A stretch of 55,101 nucleotides of DNA from Bacillota bacterium (GCA_023394955.1 JAEWZY010000033.1:1-55101), one strand, 5' to 3'. Counted from the first letter of the stretch, positions 8,115-16,974 are shown. Program-made: numbers and translations. The notes: generated from the letters alone by a model not told the origin.

Positions 8115-9119
8115 TCAATTAGACAGATTGGCAAGGATCTCCATAGTTTTGTTATACAATGACTTATCAATTACTTTGCCAACATACTCACCATGGACAG
8201 CTGCAGTCGCTTTCTGGAAAGGTGTGAGATCATCAATATAGTTCACTTTCATGCCTTGGTCGATCATTTTTTGTGTTAATTCGGACGTTAGTCCATTCAC
8301 ATAGTCACGGTGCCATTGCGTAGCCGCTGCTGACGCCCGATCAACCAATGCCCGATCTGCAGCAGGTAATTTCGCGTAGAAGCCTTCACTGGCTACAACA
8401 ACAACAAATGACAGGATGTGGTTGGTCATGGACATGTACTTTTGTACCTCATAGAGTTTGGAGGGATAGATGTTGATCACTGCGTTCTCTTGTCCATCGA
8501 TGGTCTTCTGTTGTACGGCAGTGTATACTTCGCCATATGGAATGGCAGAGGGGACTCCACCCAATGATTTTGTCACTGCTAGGTTGACGGGACTTTCCGG
8601 ACTCCGAAACTTCAGGCCGACAAAATCCGACGGTCTTGTCAGCGGCCGGGTGTTGTTTGTGTATACGCGGGCGCCGTTATTACTCCAGCCTAGAATATGC
8701 AACTTCCGTTTCAAAAGCTCCGCTTCCAACTGGTCACCGACTTTGCTATCCAGGACAGCAAAAGCTTGTTCGTGATTGGCAAAGAGGAATGGCAGACTCA
8801 GCAGCATCGTGTTAGGTGCAAACTGCGCCAGTGGGTCGTGACCGATAATAGTGAACTCAATGACATTGGTCTGGACATTTTGAATAACCTGTGTTTCCGG
8901 CCCCAGTTGCTCGGCGGGGTAAACGGTTCCTTTCAGACGGCCTTTACTGAGACGTCCGAGTTCATCCACAAACTTATGGGCGATCAAATCAAAATGCCCA
9001 CCTGCAGCGCCTGTATGAGCTAGGCGATAGGATACCGGTTTAGCTTTTCCTTCGGTCAAGGAGACCAGCAACAGGGTAAACAACAGGGTAACCACCAGCA
9101 AAGAAATAATCTTTTTCAT
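8115..9119 (-). CDS. dctP: TRAP transporter substrate-binding protein
   Basis: 334 residues with a signal peptide (MKKIISLLVVTLLFTLLLVS) and no lipobox Cys, so it is predicted to be soluble in a periplasm. The DctP core is clear: GLKFRSPESPVNLAVTKSLG carries the Arg that usually binds a ligand carboxylate, followed by EVYTAVQQKTIDGQEN. This suggests an acidic ligand, perhaps a sugar acid or a carboxylated riboside (inference). ATG 9119 has GAGAGGAG 8 nt upstream. It lies 38 nt after the ADP-ribosylglycohydrolase-like gene in the same operon. Confidence 0.92.
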   Translation of the reverse strand: MKKIISLLVVTLLFTLLLVSLTEGKAKPVSYRLAHTGAAGGHFDLIAHKFVDELGRLSKGRLKGTVYPAEQLGPETQVIQNVQTNVIEFTIIGHDPLAQFAPNTMLLSLPFLFANHEQAFAVLDSKVGDQLEAELLKRKLHILGWSNNGARVYTNNTRPLTRPSDFVGLKFRSPESPVNLAVTKSLGGVPSAIPYGEVYTAVQQKTIDGQENAVINIYPSKLYEVQKYMSMTNHILSFVVVVASEGFYAKLPAADRALVDRASAAATQWHRDYVNGLTSELTQKMIDQGMKVNYIDDLTPFQKATAAVHGEYVGKVIDKSLYNKTMEILANLSN

Positions 9120-9157
9120 GTTTTTTTCTCCTCTCATTTCTTTAATATATTTTTCGG

Positions 9158-10294
9158 TTAATTGTTTTCCAGGGTATGGAGCATGGCACATTGGCGTTCC
9201 ATTTTTTCGCGATAGGCGAGTAACGCTTGATAAAGTTGCTCGGAAAGCTCTAGCATGGGGATGGTCTGCACCGTATAAAGATTCCGAAGTATTGCTTTGT
9301 CAACTGTCTCCACCCAGTCTGACGGCACGCCATCAATCCCCTTATATGCGCCACAGATTGGGCCGAGCATACCACCAATGCAATCCGTGTCACGGCCAAG
9401 ATTGGTGGCAGCGATCATGCCTTCACGAACGTCGCCTTTCGTCAGGCTGAACAAGGCGATAACCTCCGCAGCTGTCTCCACACCATCTGCGTAAGGGTAG
9501 GTTGGCATAAAGTGCTGCCGCATCGGTTCACGGATCGCCCGCGCATCCGGATACTTCGCCGCCAAATCCAATGCCTCATCCAAAATTCCTCGCGTATTTG
9601 GGGAAACAAATGCCCTAGAAGCTTCAATAATGCTTTCTACAGTCGCATCCGGCGCGAAAGCTGCAGCCGTGGCTGCGGCAATGACTTTACTGGATTCTGT
9701 TCCGCCGCTCTCGGCTGGCTGTAAGATCAAAGAAACTTCTGCCGCATCATAAGCGGCCTGCTCCGGATCGCCGGCGTTAATAATGCCAATTGGGCCAATC
9801 ATATGCGGCGCGTCAACCAAGCCGGGCCAAGGGGTCATCGCGCCAATCATTCGTGGCGGAATGCGTGACAATTCATCGCCACAAGTCAATCTATCATAAT
9901 GAATGCGAATATGGGGATTCACAAGCCGGCCAATATCTTCCCGCTTAATGTGTTTTTTCCATTCTTCCGCAAAATCATCGACAGTGATCCGACCTTGTTT
10001 CCCGATGATCGCCAAGGCAAGTAGATAGCGTAACTCGGCTCCGTCCTCTGTCATACCTGGTTCCATGTCCATATGATAGTAGTGTAAAAGCGGGCTGTTA
10101 TTCCAATAACGAACGTCCCGATCCTTCTGAATCCACGGAAGAAATCCCTCAACCCAGCCCCACTTATCCTCAATGGCCTTCCATCCTCCGCCGGGTACGC
10201 TTACCCATTCCACAGCCGCACCCATAGCAGAGCCAATGTTTGCAGCCGCGACAGCTCCGTAAACTTTTTTAAATAACATGCTTTCCCTGTTCAC
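9158..10294 (-). CDS. ADP-ribosylglycohydrolase (DraG/ARH) superfamily protein
   Basis: 378 residues. The N-terminal VYGAVAAANIGSAMGAAVEW matches the family's opening helix, and GRDTDCIGGMLGPICGAYKG is the C-terminal di-metal motif. The first metal motif, normally TDD(T), reads MTEDGAELRYL, a variant seen in family members that probably act on small molecules and not on ADP-ribosylated proteins. In this operon (ribokinase, RpiB, TRAP) it most likely hydrolyses an N- or O-ribosyl bond to release ribose. GTG 10294 is chosen because AAAGGAGG lies 7 nt before it. The 178 nt gap after rpiB holds no obvious gene. Confidence 0.85.
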   Translation of the reverse strand: MNRESMLFKKVYGAVAAANIGSAMGAAVEWVSVPGGGWKAIEDKWGWVEGFLPWIQKDRDVRYWNNSPLLHYYHMDMEPGMTEDGAELRYLLALAIIGKQGRITVDDFAEEWKKHIKREDIGRLVNPHIRIHYDRLTCGDELSRIPPRMIGAMTPWPGLVDAPHMIGPIGIINAGDPEQAAYDAAEVSLILQPAESGGTESSKVIAAATAAAFAPDATVESIIEASRAFVSPNTRGILDEALDLAAKYPDARAIREPMRQHFMPTYPYADGVETAAEVIALFSLTKGDVREGMIAATNLGRDTDCIGGMLGPICGAYKGIDGVPSDWVETVDKAILRNLYTVQTIPMLELSEQLYQALLAYREKMERQCAMLHTLENN

Positions 10295-10472
10295 CTTTTT
10301 GCCTCCTTTAATTGTGTGAATGTATGAAACCAATTAACTTTCATCACCCCCCAACAAGTTATTATTTATGTGAATTATAATTTATCATCTGTCTAATATT
10401 GAAATATAGTTGGCATCACGCTTCGCTCAAACTTGTCATAAGAAGGACGACAAGCGGGTATCGCGTCAAAAA

Positions 10473-10928
10473 TCATCCTTTCAATGATCCATCCATCTCT
10501 GCTAGTTTTCTAACTACAATCCGGGCGCGTTCATCTGTATCACCCGTTGCCTCCAAAAAGGCTTTCAGCAAATCATAGGCCACCCATTCGCCGACAATTT
10601 TCTCGCCTATACACATAACTTGAACATGGTCATGCTCTACAGCCTGGTGTGCACTGTGGGCATCATGGATGATCGAAGCACGAATCCCCGGAATCTTATT
10701 ACAGGCAATTGAGGCCCCTACTCCTGTGCCACAGAACATCACACCTTTTTGGGCCTTCCCATCTAGGATCGGTTGGCATACTTTTTTTGCAACATCCGGG
10801 AAGAAAGGTTTTTCTTCAGCGGAAAAGCAACCGTTGTCAATCACCTCGTGCCCCATCGCCTTAATATGGGGAATCATCTTTTCCTTTAAATTAATACCCG
10901 CATGGTCACAACCGACTGAAATTATCAT
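10473..10928 (-). CDS. rpiB: Ribose-5-phosphate isomerase B family protein
   Basis: A 151-residue RpiB/LacAB sugar-phosphate isomerase. It has the GCDHAG phosphate-site motif (Asp8, His9), Cys66 in MFCGTGVGASIACNKIPGIRA as the catalytic thiol/base, and His residues in AHSAHQAVEHDH. It would interconvert ribose 5-phosphate and ribulose 5-phosphate in the cytoplasm, the step after ribokinase, which is encoded 63 nt upstream. An allose-6-phosphate isomerase role cannot be excluded. GGAGGAG lies 6 nt before the ATG. Confidence 0.88.
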   Translation of the reverse strand: MIISVGCDHAGINLKEKMIPHIKAMGHEVIDNGCFSAEEKPFFPDVAKKVCQPILDGKAQKGVMFCGTGVGASIACNKIPGIRASIIHDAHSAHQAVEHDHVQVMCIGEKIVGEWVAYDLLKAFLEATGDTDERARIVVRKLAEMDGSLKG

Positions 10929-10991
10929 AGTTTACTCCTCCTCTGTATTTTTTTCAAACGGTAGTATATATGATACAAACTCCGTTATCCC

Positions 10992-11903
10992 CTACTCATC
11001 AACAATAGAACCTTTTACTTCATCCAATGTTGGCAAAGAGTTTTGAGCGCCCGGTTTTGTTACGGATAGCCCAGCAACACATGCTGCAAACCTCATGATT
11101 TCTTTTATATGCCATCCTTTATGTAAGCCAAAAGCAAATCCCCCAGCAAAAGCATCCCCTGCCCCTGTAGTATCTACGACCTCGGTTTTAAAAGCTGATT
11201 GGTTAATAACTTCATCTTTTGCGTAATAAGTTGCACCTTGTTCACCTTTAGTAATAATGATCCCGCCAACTCCTAAATCTAATAGTTTATTTATTTTTTC
11301 ATTTTCCGATTTTAAATTATATTGCTGACATAAGAGGCTTAACTCCCCTTCGTTTGGAAGTAAGTAATCGATTTTTCCATAAATCTCTTCCGGTAATTCT
11401 CTAGCTGGAGCAGGATCCAATACCACCTTAGTTTGGTGTTCATGGGCGATTTCAATTGTTTTAATCACGGTCTCTAAAGGAATTTCAAGCTGAAGAAGGA
11501 CGACCTCAGCTTTAATAATCTCTTCCCTAATTCTATCAATTGTAGCTGGAGATAATTTGTTGTTTGCACCGGGAACTACAATGATCCTGTTTTCTCCTTT
11601 TTTTTCAACCGTTATAGCCGCAACACCTGTGGAGACATCATCAAAACGATAAACATTTTCAACATTTACTCCCGATTTCCCAAGATTCGCTAATAGTTGT
11701 TCGCCATATATATCATTACCACGGGCAGAAAAAAAGGAAACCTTCCCGCCTAACTTGCCAATAGTGGCCGCTTGGTTGGCTCCTTTACCTCCAGGTGTTA
11801 CAACGAACTCATTACCAATCAAGGTTTCCCCCGGTTGTGGGTACCTGTCTACCGAGAAAACTAAATCCATATTCATACTACCGACAACAATAATATCACT
11901 CAT
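10992..11903 (-). CDS. rbsK: Ribokinase
   Basis: A 303-residue PfkB-family kinase. It has the N-terminal GSMNMDLVF, the sugar-binding GGKGANQA motif (about residues 38-45), and the C-terminal anion-hole/catalytic motif DTTGAGDAFAGGFA with the catalytic Asp. It phosphorylates ribose to ribose 5-phosphate. ATG 11903 (MSDIIVVGS) follows an AAAGGATGG site; a longer frame exists upstream but adds a non-conserved tail. It is the first gene of the rbsK-rpiB-ADP-ribosylglycohydrolase-dctPQM operon, behind a strong promoter and LacI-type operators. Confidence 0.9.
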   Translation of the reverse strand: MSDIIVVGSMNMDLVFSVDRYPQPGETLIGNEFVVTPGGKGANQAATIGKLGGKVSFFSARGNDIYGEQLLANLGKSGVNVENVYRFDDVSTGVAAITVEKKGENRIIVVPGANNKLSPATIDRIREEIIKAEVVLLQLEIPLETVIKTIEIAHEHQTKVVLDPAPARELPEEIYGKIDYLLPNEGELSLLCQQYNLKSENEKINKLLDLGVGGIIITKGEQGATYYAKDEVINQSAFKTEVVDTTGAGDAFAGGFAFGLHKGWHIKEIMRFAACVAGLSVTKPGAQNSLPTLDEVKGSIVDE

Positions 11904-12058
11904 CTTTTGTAACCATCCTTTAGGGAATAAATTTTGCTCTTTGAGTCCTAACAGCTTTTTTTGCTTCTTAATGAGGGAATGTCCCAACCAAACTAAAATT
12001 ACAAATAAGGGCAATCGGCAGGTGAATTTGCAATAAAGCTGCTAATATTGAGTTTTAA

Positions 12059-12096
12059 AACGTTACCGGTAACGCTACCGGTAACGTTACCGGAAT
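12059..12096. promoter_or_regulatory. Overlapping LacI-family operators
   Basis: The segment contains two near-identical palindromes, CGTTACCGGTAACG and CGCTACCGGTAACG, which share bases, followed by half-site CGTTACCGG. The 14 bp unit is a LacI-type operator. They lie just downstream of the promoter at 12106-12134, so a bound repressor would block early elongation. The LacI gene at 12322 carries a related operator in its own leader. Confidence 0.75.
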
Positions 12097-12105
12097 TGTG
12101 AATAA

Positions 12106-12134
12106 ATTATAACATCGTTTCTACTATTTAACAA
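12106..12134 (-). promoter_or_regulatory. Sigma-A promoter of the ribose operon
   Basis: Minus-strand TTGTTA (12129-12134), a 17 bp spacer and TATAAT (12106-12111). The predicted start is a few bases before the operator cluster, and the leader to rbsK is about 195 nt. The rest of the 12135-12321 gap shows no gene. Confidence 0.65.
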
Positions 12135-12321
12135 GTGGTAAATAGTACTTGGTGTATAATTAAGTTTGCTACTTCATAAAAGGAACAGCGAAATGTTAAG
12201 TTACTGAAATAAAACTTAAATTATAAAAAGACGCAAGGTAGCTTAATCTTTTCAATTCCCGATGGAAAATTTCCGAACCATACAAGACACAATCAAAAAT
12301 AAAGTGTTAACGTTTTTACAT

Positions 12322-13326
12322 TTATTGTAGAGGTTTGATTGAATCTCGTACAATCATCGCGTTCTTTAGAATAACATTTTGGAAGGCACTTTTGTCCTTG
12401 TTTTCAATAATCCTGATTAAGTTTTTAGCGGCAATTTCCCCCAATCTATACTTAGGCTGATCCATCGTTGTCAACCCTGGCTTTACAAATGAAGTTATTT
12501 CAATATTATCGTGACCGATAATCGAAAAATCTTCCGGAATACTGTAATTATATTTAAAAATTGTTTCATAAGCCCCAAACGCCATTAAATCATTGGCAAA
12601 GAAAAGGGCTGTTGGCCTATTTTTTAGTTTAATTATATTTTCCATCATTTCTTTTCCCAACTCTTTACTGTAATCACCTTCAAGAAGCCATTCTTTCTTA
12701 TGTGAAATATTATGATCTTTAAGAGCTTGTCTAAACCCTTTCAAGCGGTTAATAGCAGTTTCTGTATTTAGATCGCCAGTAATATGTCCTATTTTTCGAT
12801 GTCCTTGTTTTATTAAATATTCAGTAGCTATGTATGCCGACCTTTTATTATTGATGGTAATCGCAGGGTAAATAGAGTCTTTAATCTGCCGGTCTATTTG
12901 CACTACTGGAAACTCTGCTTTTTCCAATTCTCGTAATATTTCTTTATTTTCAAGGGATAATGACAAAATTATGCCGTCAACCTGTTTGCTTCTTAATAAG
13001 AAAATGGATTCCTTTTCTTCCATTTTGTCATTATCTGTATTGCATAGTATTAACGAATACCCTAATTTTTTCGCGGTGCGCTCTACCCCTTTAATAAGTT
13101 CGGGGAAAAAAGGGTTGTTTATATCGGGAATAATCAACCCTATACTATTACTCTTTTTTAAAACTAAACCCTGAGCAATCTGGTTGGGATTATACCCCAT
13201 TTTTTCTATTGCTTTTTCTACCTTCTTTTTTGTTGCTTCACTTACATCCGGTTTGTTATTTAATACTCGGGAAATAGTTGTTACAGATACATTTACTTCT
13301 TTAGCAACATCTTTTATAGTAATCAT
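12322..13326 (-). CDS. LacI-family transcriptional repressor
   Basis: A 334-residue LacI/GalR regulator. The N-terminal HTH reads ITIKDVAKEVNVSVTTISRVLNNKPDVS, the hinge helix follows, and then a periplasmic-binding-protein-like effector domain (SIGLIIPDINNPFFPELIKGVE; FFANDLMAFGAYE). It most likely senses ribose or a ribosyl compound and represses the adjacent operon and itself. ATG 13326 is preferred over the longer frame because GGAGAGG lies just upstream and the operator at 13346 then falls in the leader. Family members are typically about 330-340 residues. Confidence 0.9.
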   Translation of the reverse strand: MITIKDVAKEVNVSVTTISRVLNNKPDVSEATKKKVEKAIEKMGYNPNQIAQGLVLKKSNSIGLIIPDINNPFFPELIKGVERTAKKLGYSLILCNTDNDKMEEKESIFLLRSKQVDGIILSLSLENKEILRELEKAEFPVVQIDRQIKDSIYPAITINNKRSAYIATEYLIKQGHRKIGHITGDLNTETAINRLKGFRQALKDHNISHKKEWLLEGDYSKELGKEMMENIIKLKNRPTALFFANDLMAFGAYETIFKYNYSIPEDFSIIGHDNIEITSFVKPGLTTMDQPKYRLGEIAAKNLIRIIENKDKSAFQNVILKNAMIVRDSIKPLQ

Positions 13327-13345
13327 ATATTCCTCTCCACACATC

Positions 13346-13363
13346 GAAAACGTTACCGTTTCC
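13346..13363. promoter_or_regulatory. LacI-type operator in front of the lacI-family gene
   Basis: GAAAACGTTACCGTTTCC is an imperfect palindrome sharing the CGTTACCG core of the operators at 12059-12096. Its place 20 bp upstream of the regulator start suggests negative autoregulation. Confidence 0.65.
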
Positions 13364-13434
13364 ATCATGTAAATAGTACCTCAGCTTAACTTTTTTTGTC
13401 AAGCAGATATAAAAGAGCAAATCGTGTGATCGTG

Positions 13435-13680
13435 TCAAACTATAATTTCAAGGCCCTTCTGAAGCAGTAAATTTATATAGGTGGTCAATGTTCGATGGTA
13501 TTTGGTGACTTTCTCAACCAGAAAGTTCGCTTGGCGCCTTCCCTCTTCAAAGTAACGGTCGACCGGGCCAGTGGAGTGGATTACCCTCCCCATCGCAGTA
13601 CCATTCCTGCTTGTCCTGGGCGGTGAAGATCGGATGTTCCACGGAGAAAACAAAATCGCCCCCTGGCGCTAGGTAGCGGT
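13435..13680 (-). pseudogene. Middle/C-terminal fragment of a class I methyltransferase, frameshifted
   Basis: One frame reads RYLAPGGDFVFSVEHPIFTA and on to HWP. After a one-base insertion near 13565 the next frame reads VDRYFEEGRRQANFLVEKVT and on to LLLQKGLEII. This is the part missing from the 5560-5841 fragment. Just upstream (13690-13730) the sequence resembles the 5' flank of that fragment (GTAATATG, CGGCA, CTTTGCTT), so an internal deletion removed the N-terminal coding region. Confidence 0.7.
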
Positions 13681-13797
13681 TAATCTTACACCTGTAATAT
13701 GTCTTTTCGGCAGCTTTGCTTTTAGATAAGATTAACTAAATAATCAATATAGCTTTCACATCCTAAAAGCTGGATGCGAAAGGGTAAAAGATGGAAT

Positions 13798-13899
13798 TTA
13801 GTTCATCTTAAGCTCATGCAATAAGTTTTGGTTACCCACTTTTTCAAGTATGTTCTTAACAATTTTTGATTGTTCCATTACCCCCTTAAGTTGTTTCAT
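13798..13899 (-). CDS. Small 33-residue open reading frame, uncertain
   Basis: A short frame (MKQLKGVMEQSKIVKNILEK, then 13 more residues) immediately follows the lincosamide nucleotidyltransferase gene on the same strand. The peptide is helical and charged, with only a weak upstream ribosome site. It could be a relic. I do not recognise it. Confidence 0.2.
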   Translation of the reverse strand: MKQLKGVMEQSKIVKNILEKVGNQNLLHELKMN

Positions 13900-13918
13900 T
13901 TCTTTAAAATATCGTCCC

Positions 13919-14722
13919 TTAACTAAAATACTCTTCTAATTTAGCAACCAAATCCCTTTGAACATTAACCCCGTAAATTTGCTCCAATTGTTGCATCAAT
14001 GCTTCACCTAAACACAAAGCTTTAAGATATGCTTCGTAAAGATCGGCTTCAGCTAATTTAGTGGTACACGGGCAATATTTTTGATAGGTTTCCGGTTGAA
14101 TATCATTTTCTAGATTCTTAGTTGGATTAACCCATCGTTCGGTTTTACCTTCATTAATTCGCGCCAGTTGCAGCAAATAACGCTGTACATACCAAAGCAA
14201 CTCCAAAGCCCTGGCTCGTTCGCCCCGTTTTAATACATTCATTCCGAACAGCAAATTATTTAGTAGATTATGCCATACGGATTCGATATTTTTAACTGTA
14301 GTTCGATCGGGTCCCGCCCCTTCTTTAAGGAAGTCTAAATGTAATTTTAATTTTCCGTTTGAGTCATAAATCAGCATTGAATCCGGATCCGGAAAATAGC
14401 CAACATACTTAAATGAGTCTATTAGATCCATCTTTTGCTCCGGAAGAAAATGAAACTCGCCCCGGATTAAATTTTCGAAGATTACAACTTCCGAACCAAA
14501 TTCATTGGTAAAGTGAATATAAAATGGGGCTATACCGGCAATCCACTCACTTGAAACAAATTGATCCAATAATTCATCTCTGATAAAGATGTAAAACTCG
14601 ATATCCGAATATTGATCACCACTATGCTGAGTAAATGAACCGTACATCATGGCAGCGACAATCGACTGGTCGTTACGGCTTTTTTTCCTTACTTTTTCGA
14701 TCATTTCCTCCTGTTTTAACAA
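13919..14722 (-). CDS. Lincosamide nucleotidyltransferase, Lnu(B)-like
   Basis: 267 residues, the length I recall for Lnu(B), and matching it along the whole protein: MMYGSFT at 25-31, GDQYSDIEFYIF with the metal Asp40 and Glu42, then EVVIFENLIRGEFHFL, GYFPDPDSMLIYD and GMNVLKRGERARALELL. Such enzymes transfer a nucleotide to lincomycin or clindamycin and inactivate it in the cytoplasm. The TTG start at 14722 is chosen because the protein then begins LKQEEMI like Lnu(B), and GGGGGAG lies 8 nt upstream. It is the third gene of the mef operon, 60 nt after the second. Family assignment is from memory of the sequence; activity is untested. Confidence 0.85.
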   Translation of the reverse strand: MLKQEEMIEKVRKKSRNDQSIVAAMMYGSFTQHSGDQYSDIEFYIFIRDELLDQFVSSEWIAGIAPFYIHFTNEFGSEVVIFENLIRGEFHFLPEQKMDLIDSFKYVGYFPDPDSMLIYDSNGKLKLHLDFLKEGAGPDRTTVKNIESVWHNLLNNLLFGMNVLKRGERARALELLWYVQRYLLQLARINEGKTERWVNPTKNLENDIQPETYQKYCPCTTKLAEADLYEAYLKALCLGEALMQQLEQIYGVNVQRDLVAKLEEYFS

Positions 14723-14782
14723 ATTAAACACTCCCCCTTTCACCCACTCCTTTTTCCGTTGATGCCCATTAACGAAACCAGA

Positions 14783-15628
14783 TCAAAGTTTCAAAAGCTC
14801 CGCCTCTGATATGGTTTTAATCTCCTCCACCAATTGCTTTAATTTACCACAAGCGCTAATGGTGTCACTGGGGTTCGCCGACAAGAGCGTGAAGATTTCC
14901 TCCACCCGTTCCTGGTATTTTAAAGGCGCCTTGGGGAAGTTACCGATCATTTTTACCGCCTTCTTCTCATTGATGCAATATTCCTCGTTTACGGCAAAGA
15001 GCACCTGGTTCAGGCAGGAAACAGCCCGGAATAGATGTCCGGCCACGTAATAGAGGTCGTCTTTACTTGCATTGTTTTCGGCAAACATCATGGAAAATCC
15101 GGCTTCAAACGTGAAATAGCCAAGGATCGACTTTTTCATCGCTTCCTGATACGGGATTGTCTTCGCTTTCAATGCCTGAAGACAGCCGTTCCGATCGACT
15201 AATATTTGGCAGATGGCGATTTCCCCCAGATACATGGCATTGAGATAGGCATGGGGATGCCCGGCGTGATAATGGGGGGTAACTTTCCCAACCAGGCAAT
15301 CAGCGATCACCCGCTCGACGCGGCGCATCTCCCGGAAAATAAAGTCCACGTGGAAACCGTCCACCACCAGCCAACCGCCGCCATTGACCCATTCGCCCCA
15401 CCCTCCCAACGGCGTAATCAGTTCCGTCCGGCGGGTGTCATCCAAACCGGTGGCAATTGGGTTTAGAGTGGATGGATCAAATTCCGAACCATAATAAATG
15501 CCGATATCAATATCGGAGTCCGGCCGATGGGTGCCCCGGGCCCTGGAACCGCCTAAGACCACACCGGCAACGCCGGGCGCTTCATTGAGCGCCCGGATGA
15601 TTTTATCTAAAATGACTTGAATCTCCAT
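14783..15628 (-). CDS. Nucleotidyltransferase-domain protein, probable antibiotic-modifying enzyme
   Basis: 281 residues. The N-terminal nucleotidyltransferase fold shows GGSRARGTHRPDSDIDIG (Gly26-Ser28; Asp39 and Asp41) and a third acidic strand VDGFHVDFIFRE (Asp95). The C-terminal half is helical and may bind the acceptor. The acceptor is unknown; the setting between Mef-like and Lnu-like genes suggests an antibiotic, but other small molecules are possible. AAAGGAGGAG sits just before the ATG, 14 nt after the mef stop, so it is translationally linked to mef. Confidence 0.8.
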   Translation of the reverse strand: MEIQVILDKIIRALNEAPGVAGVVLGGSRARGTHRPDSDIDIGIYYGSEFDPSTLNPIATGLDDTRRTELITPLGGWGEWVNGGGWLVVDGFHVDFIFREMRRVERVIADCLVGKVTPHYHAGHPHAYLNAMYLGEIAICQILVDRNGCLQALKAKTIPYQEAMKKSILGYFTFEAGFSMMFAENNASKDDLYYVAGHLFRAVSCLNQVLFAVNEEYCINEKKAVKMIGNFPKAPLKYQERVEEIFTLLSANPSDTISACGKLKQLVEEIKTISEAELLKL

Positions 15629-15642
15629 AGTTTCTCCTCCTT

Positions 15643-16878
15643 TTAACCCTCAGTCGCTTCTTTCCGATCCAGCTTTCTTACGGAAGGAACTATGAGGCAT
15701 AAAAAAGCAATCCCGCTGATCAAAATACCCGATATTAGAAACCAACGGCTTACACCGATCTGATCGGCAAAGGCTCCCGAGAGGATTAGTCCCAGAGGCA
15801 TGGCTAGGCTGATAATGCTTCCCGTCAGAGAAAAAACCCGCCCCAAATACTCCGGTTTGATCCGTTCCTGAAAAAGAGCGGTTTGAACCCCGCTGTAAAA
15901 TGGCACGGAAAAACCCATCAATATGCAGCAAACTACAAAAATGGGAAACCCGTCGGCAGGAAGCAAACCCGAAACTGTCACAGCGATACCCATCAGCAAA
16001 ATGGACGCAGTTATTAGAAGGGTCCTTTTTTTGAATCCGCCGATTAATCCCAATAGCAAACCGCCGCTCAACATACCGGAGGCATAACCGATTTCAGTAA
16101 ATGAGATATGGAGCGGTGTTCCGGCAAAATGCTTCATGGTGATCAGGGGATAAAGCGCATTAAGTGGCATATACACCAACATATACAGTGTACCTATTAA
16201 AAGCAATGCAAATAACCCCTCGTTCTCTTTCAAGGCTAAAAATCCGTCTTTCATCTCCCCTATGAAATTTCGCTCCAAATTTCCTTGCTCTATCTTAAGC
16301 TTAGGAATATGCGCCAACATTACTGTAATACAGCCAAGCACAGCGCCAACTACATCCAGGGCGATAATCGCGTTCAGTTCCCAAGCGGAATATAAAAACG
16401 CCGCCACCGCCGGACTAATGATATAGCTGATCGACTGCAAGGACTGGCTGTACCCGGCGCATTTGGTCAACTGATCTTCCGGAACTATCAATGGAGTTAC
16501 CGCGCTCAACGCCGGCGAATGAAATGCCGTTCCTACGCTGCGGATAAATAAAACCGTCATAATCATCCAAACCGGCAGTTCCATATACAAGGCGACCAAG
16601 GCCAATGCTGCACCGGCTACAGCGATAATTAAATCCGCACCAATCATCACCAGCTTCCGGTCATATCGGTCAACCAATACGCCGATGGCCGGACCCAAAA
16701 GGGCATACGGTAAAAATCCCACCAGCGAAGCAATGGACAGCACCAGCGCTGAGCCTGTTTTTTCCGTAAGGTAAAAGATGATCGCCATTTGCAAGATGGC
16801 ACTGGTGACAAGCGAAACCGCCTGTCCCGCCCAGATGGTGAAAAAGTCTCGTTTCCATTGTGAAGTTTGGATCGTCAT
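15643..16878 (-). CDS. Macrolide efflux MFS transporter, Mef(A)-like
   Basis: A 411-residue MFS protein of the DHA3 drug-efflux family with about 12 membrane helices. It matches Mef(A) closely along its length: FFTIWAGQAVSLVTSAILQM, FLPYALLGPAIGVLVDRYDR with the loop 2-3 motif, LTKCAGYSQSLQSISYI, VPFYSGVQTALFQERIKPEY and LGRVFSLTGSI. Mef proteins export 14/15-membered macrolides across the inner membrane using proton motive force. AAAGGAG lies 8 nt before the ATG. It heads the mef-nucleotidyltransferase-lnu operon and sits behind an arrest-peptide/terminator leader. A decayed paralogue lies at 22346-23544. Confidence 0.9.
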   Translation of the reverse strand: MTIQTSQWKRDFFTIWAGQAVSLVTSAILQMAIIFYLTEKTGSALVLSIASLVGFLPYALLGPAIGVLVDRYDRKLVMIGADLIIAVAGAALALVALYMELPVWMIMTVLFIRSVGTAFHSPALSAVTPLIVPEDQLTKCAGYSQSLQSISYIISPAVAAFLYSAWELNAIIALDVVGAVLGCITVMLAHIPKLKIEQGNLERNFIGEMKDGFLALKENEGLFALLLIGTLYMLVYMPLNALYPLITMKHFAGTPLHISFTEIGYASGMLSGGLLLGLIGGFKKRTLLITASILLMGIAVTVSGLLPADGFPIFVVCCILMGFSVPFYSGVQTALFQERIKPEYLGRVFSLTGSIISLAMPLGLILSGAFADQIGVSRWFLISGILISGIAFLCLIVPSVRKLDRKEATEG

Positions 16879-16930
16879 TTAAGTTACTCCTTTATTAGCA
16901 CTTATATTTTCAGTCATTGGTTTGGACAAC

Positions 16931-16974
16931 AAAAAAATGCGGACCACGCCCGCCAAGTGAGCATTGATCCGCAT
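16931..16974 (-). terminator. Leader terminator 2 upstream of mef
   Basis: On the minus strand ATGCGGA and TCCGCAT arms are followed by seven T residues. It is inside the mef leader, about 60 nt before the start codon, so reading through it is required for expression. The same element is present in the two other leaders. Confidence 0.75.
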
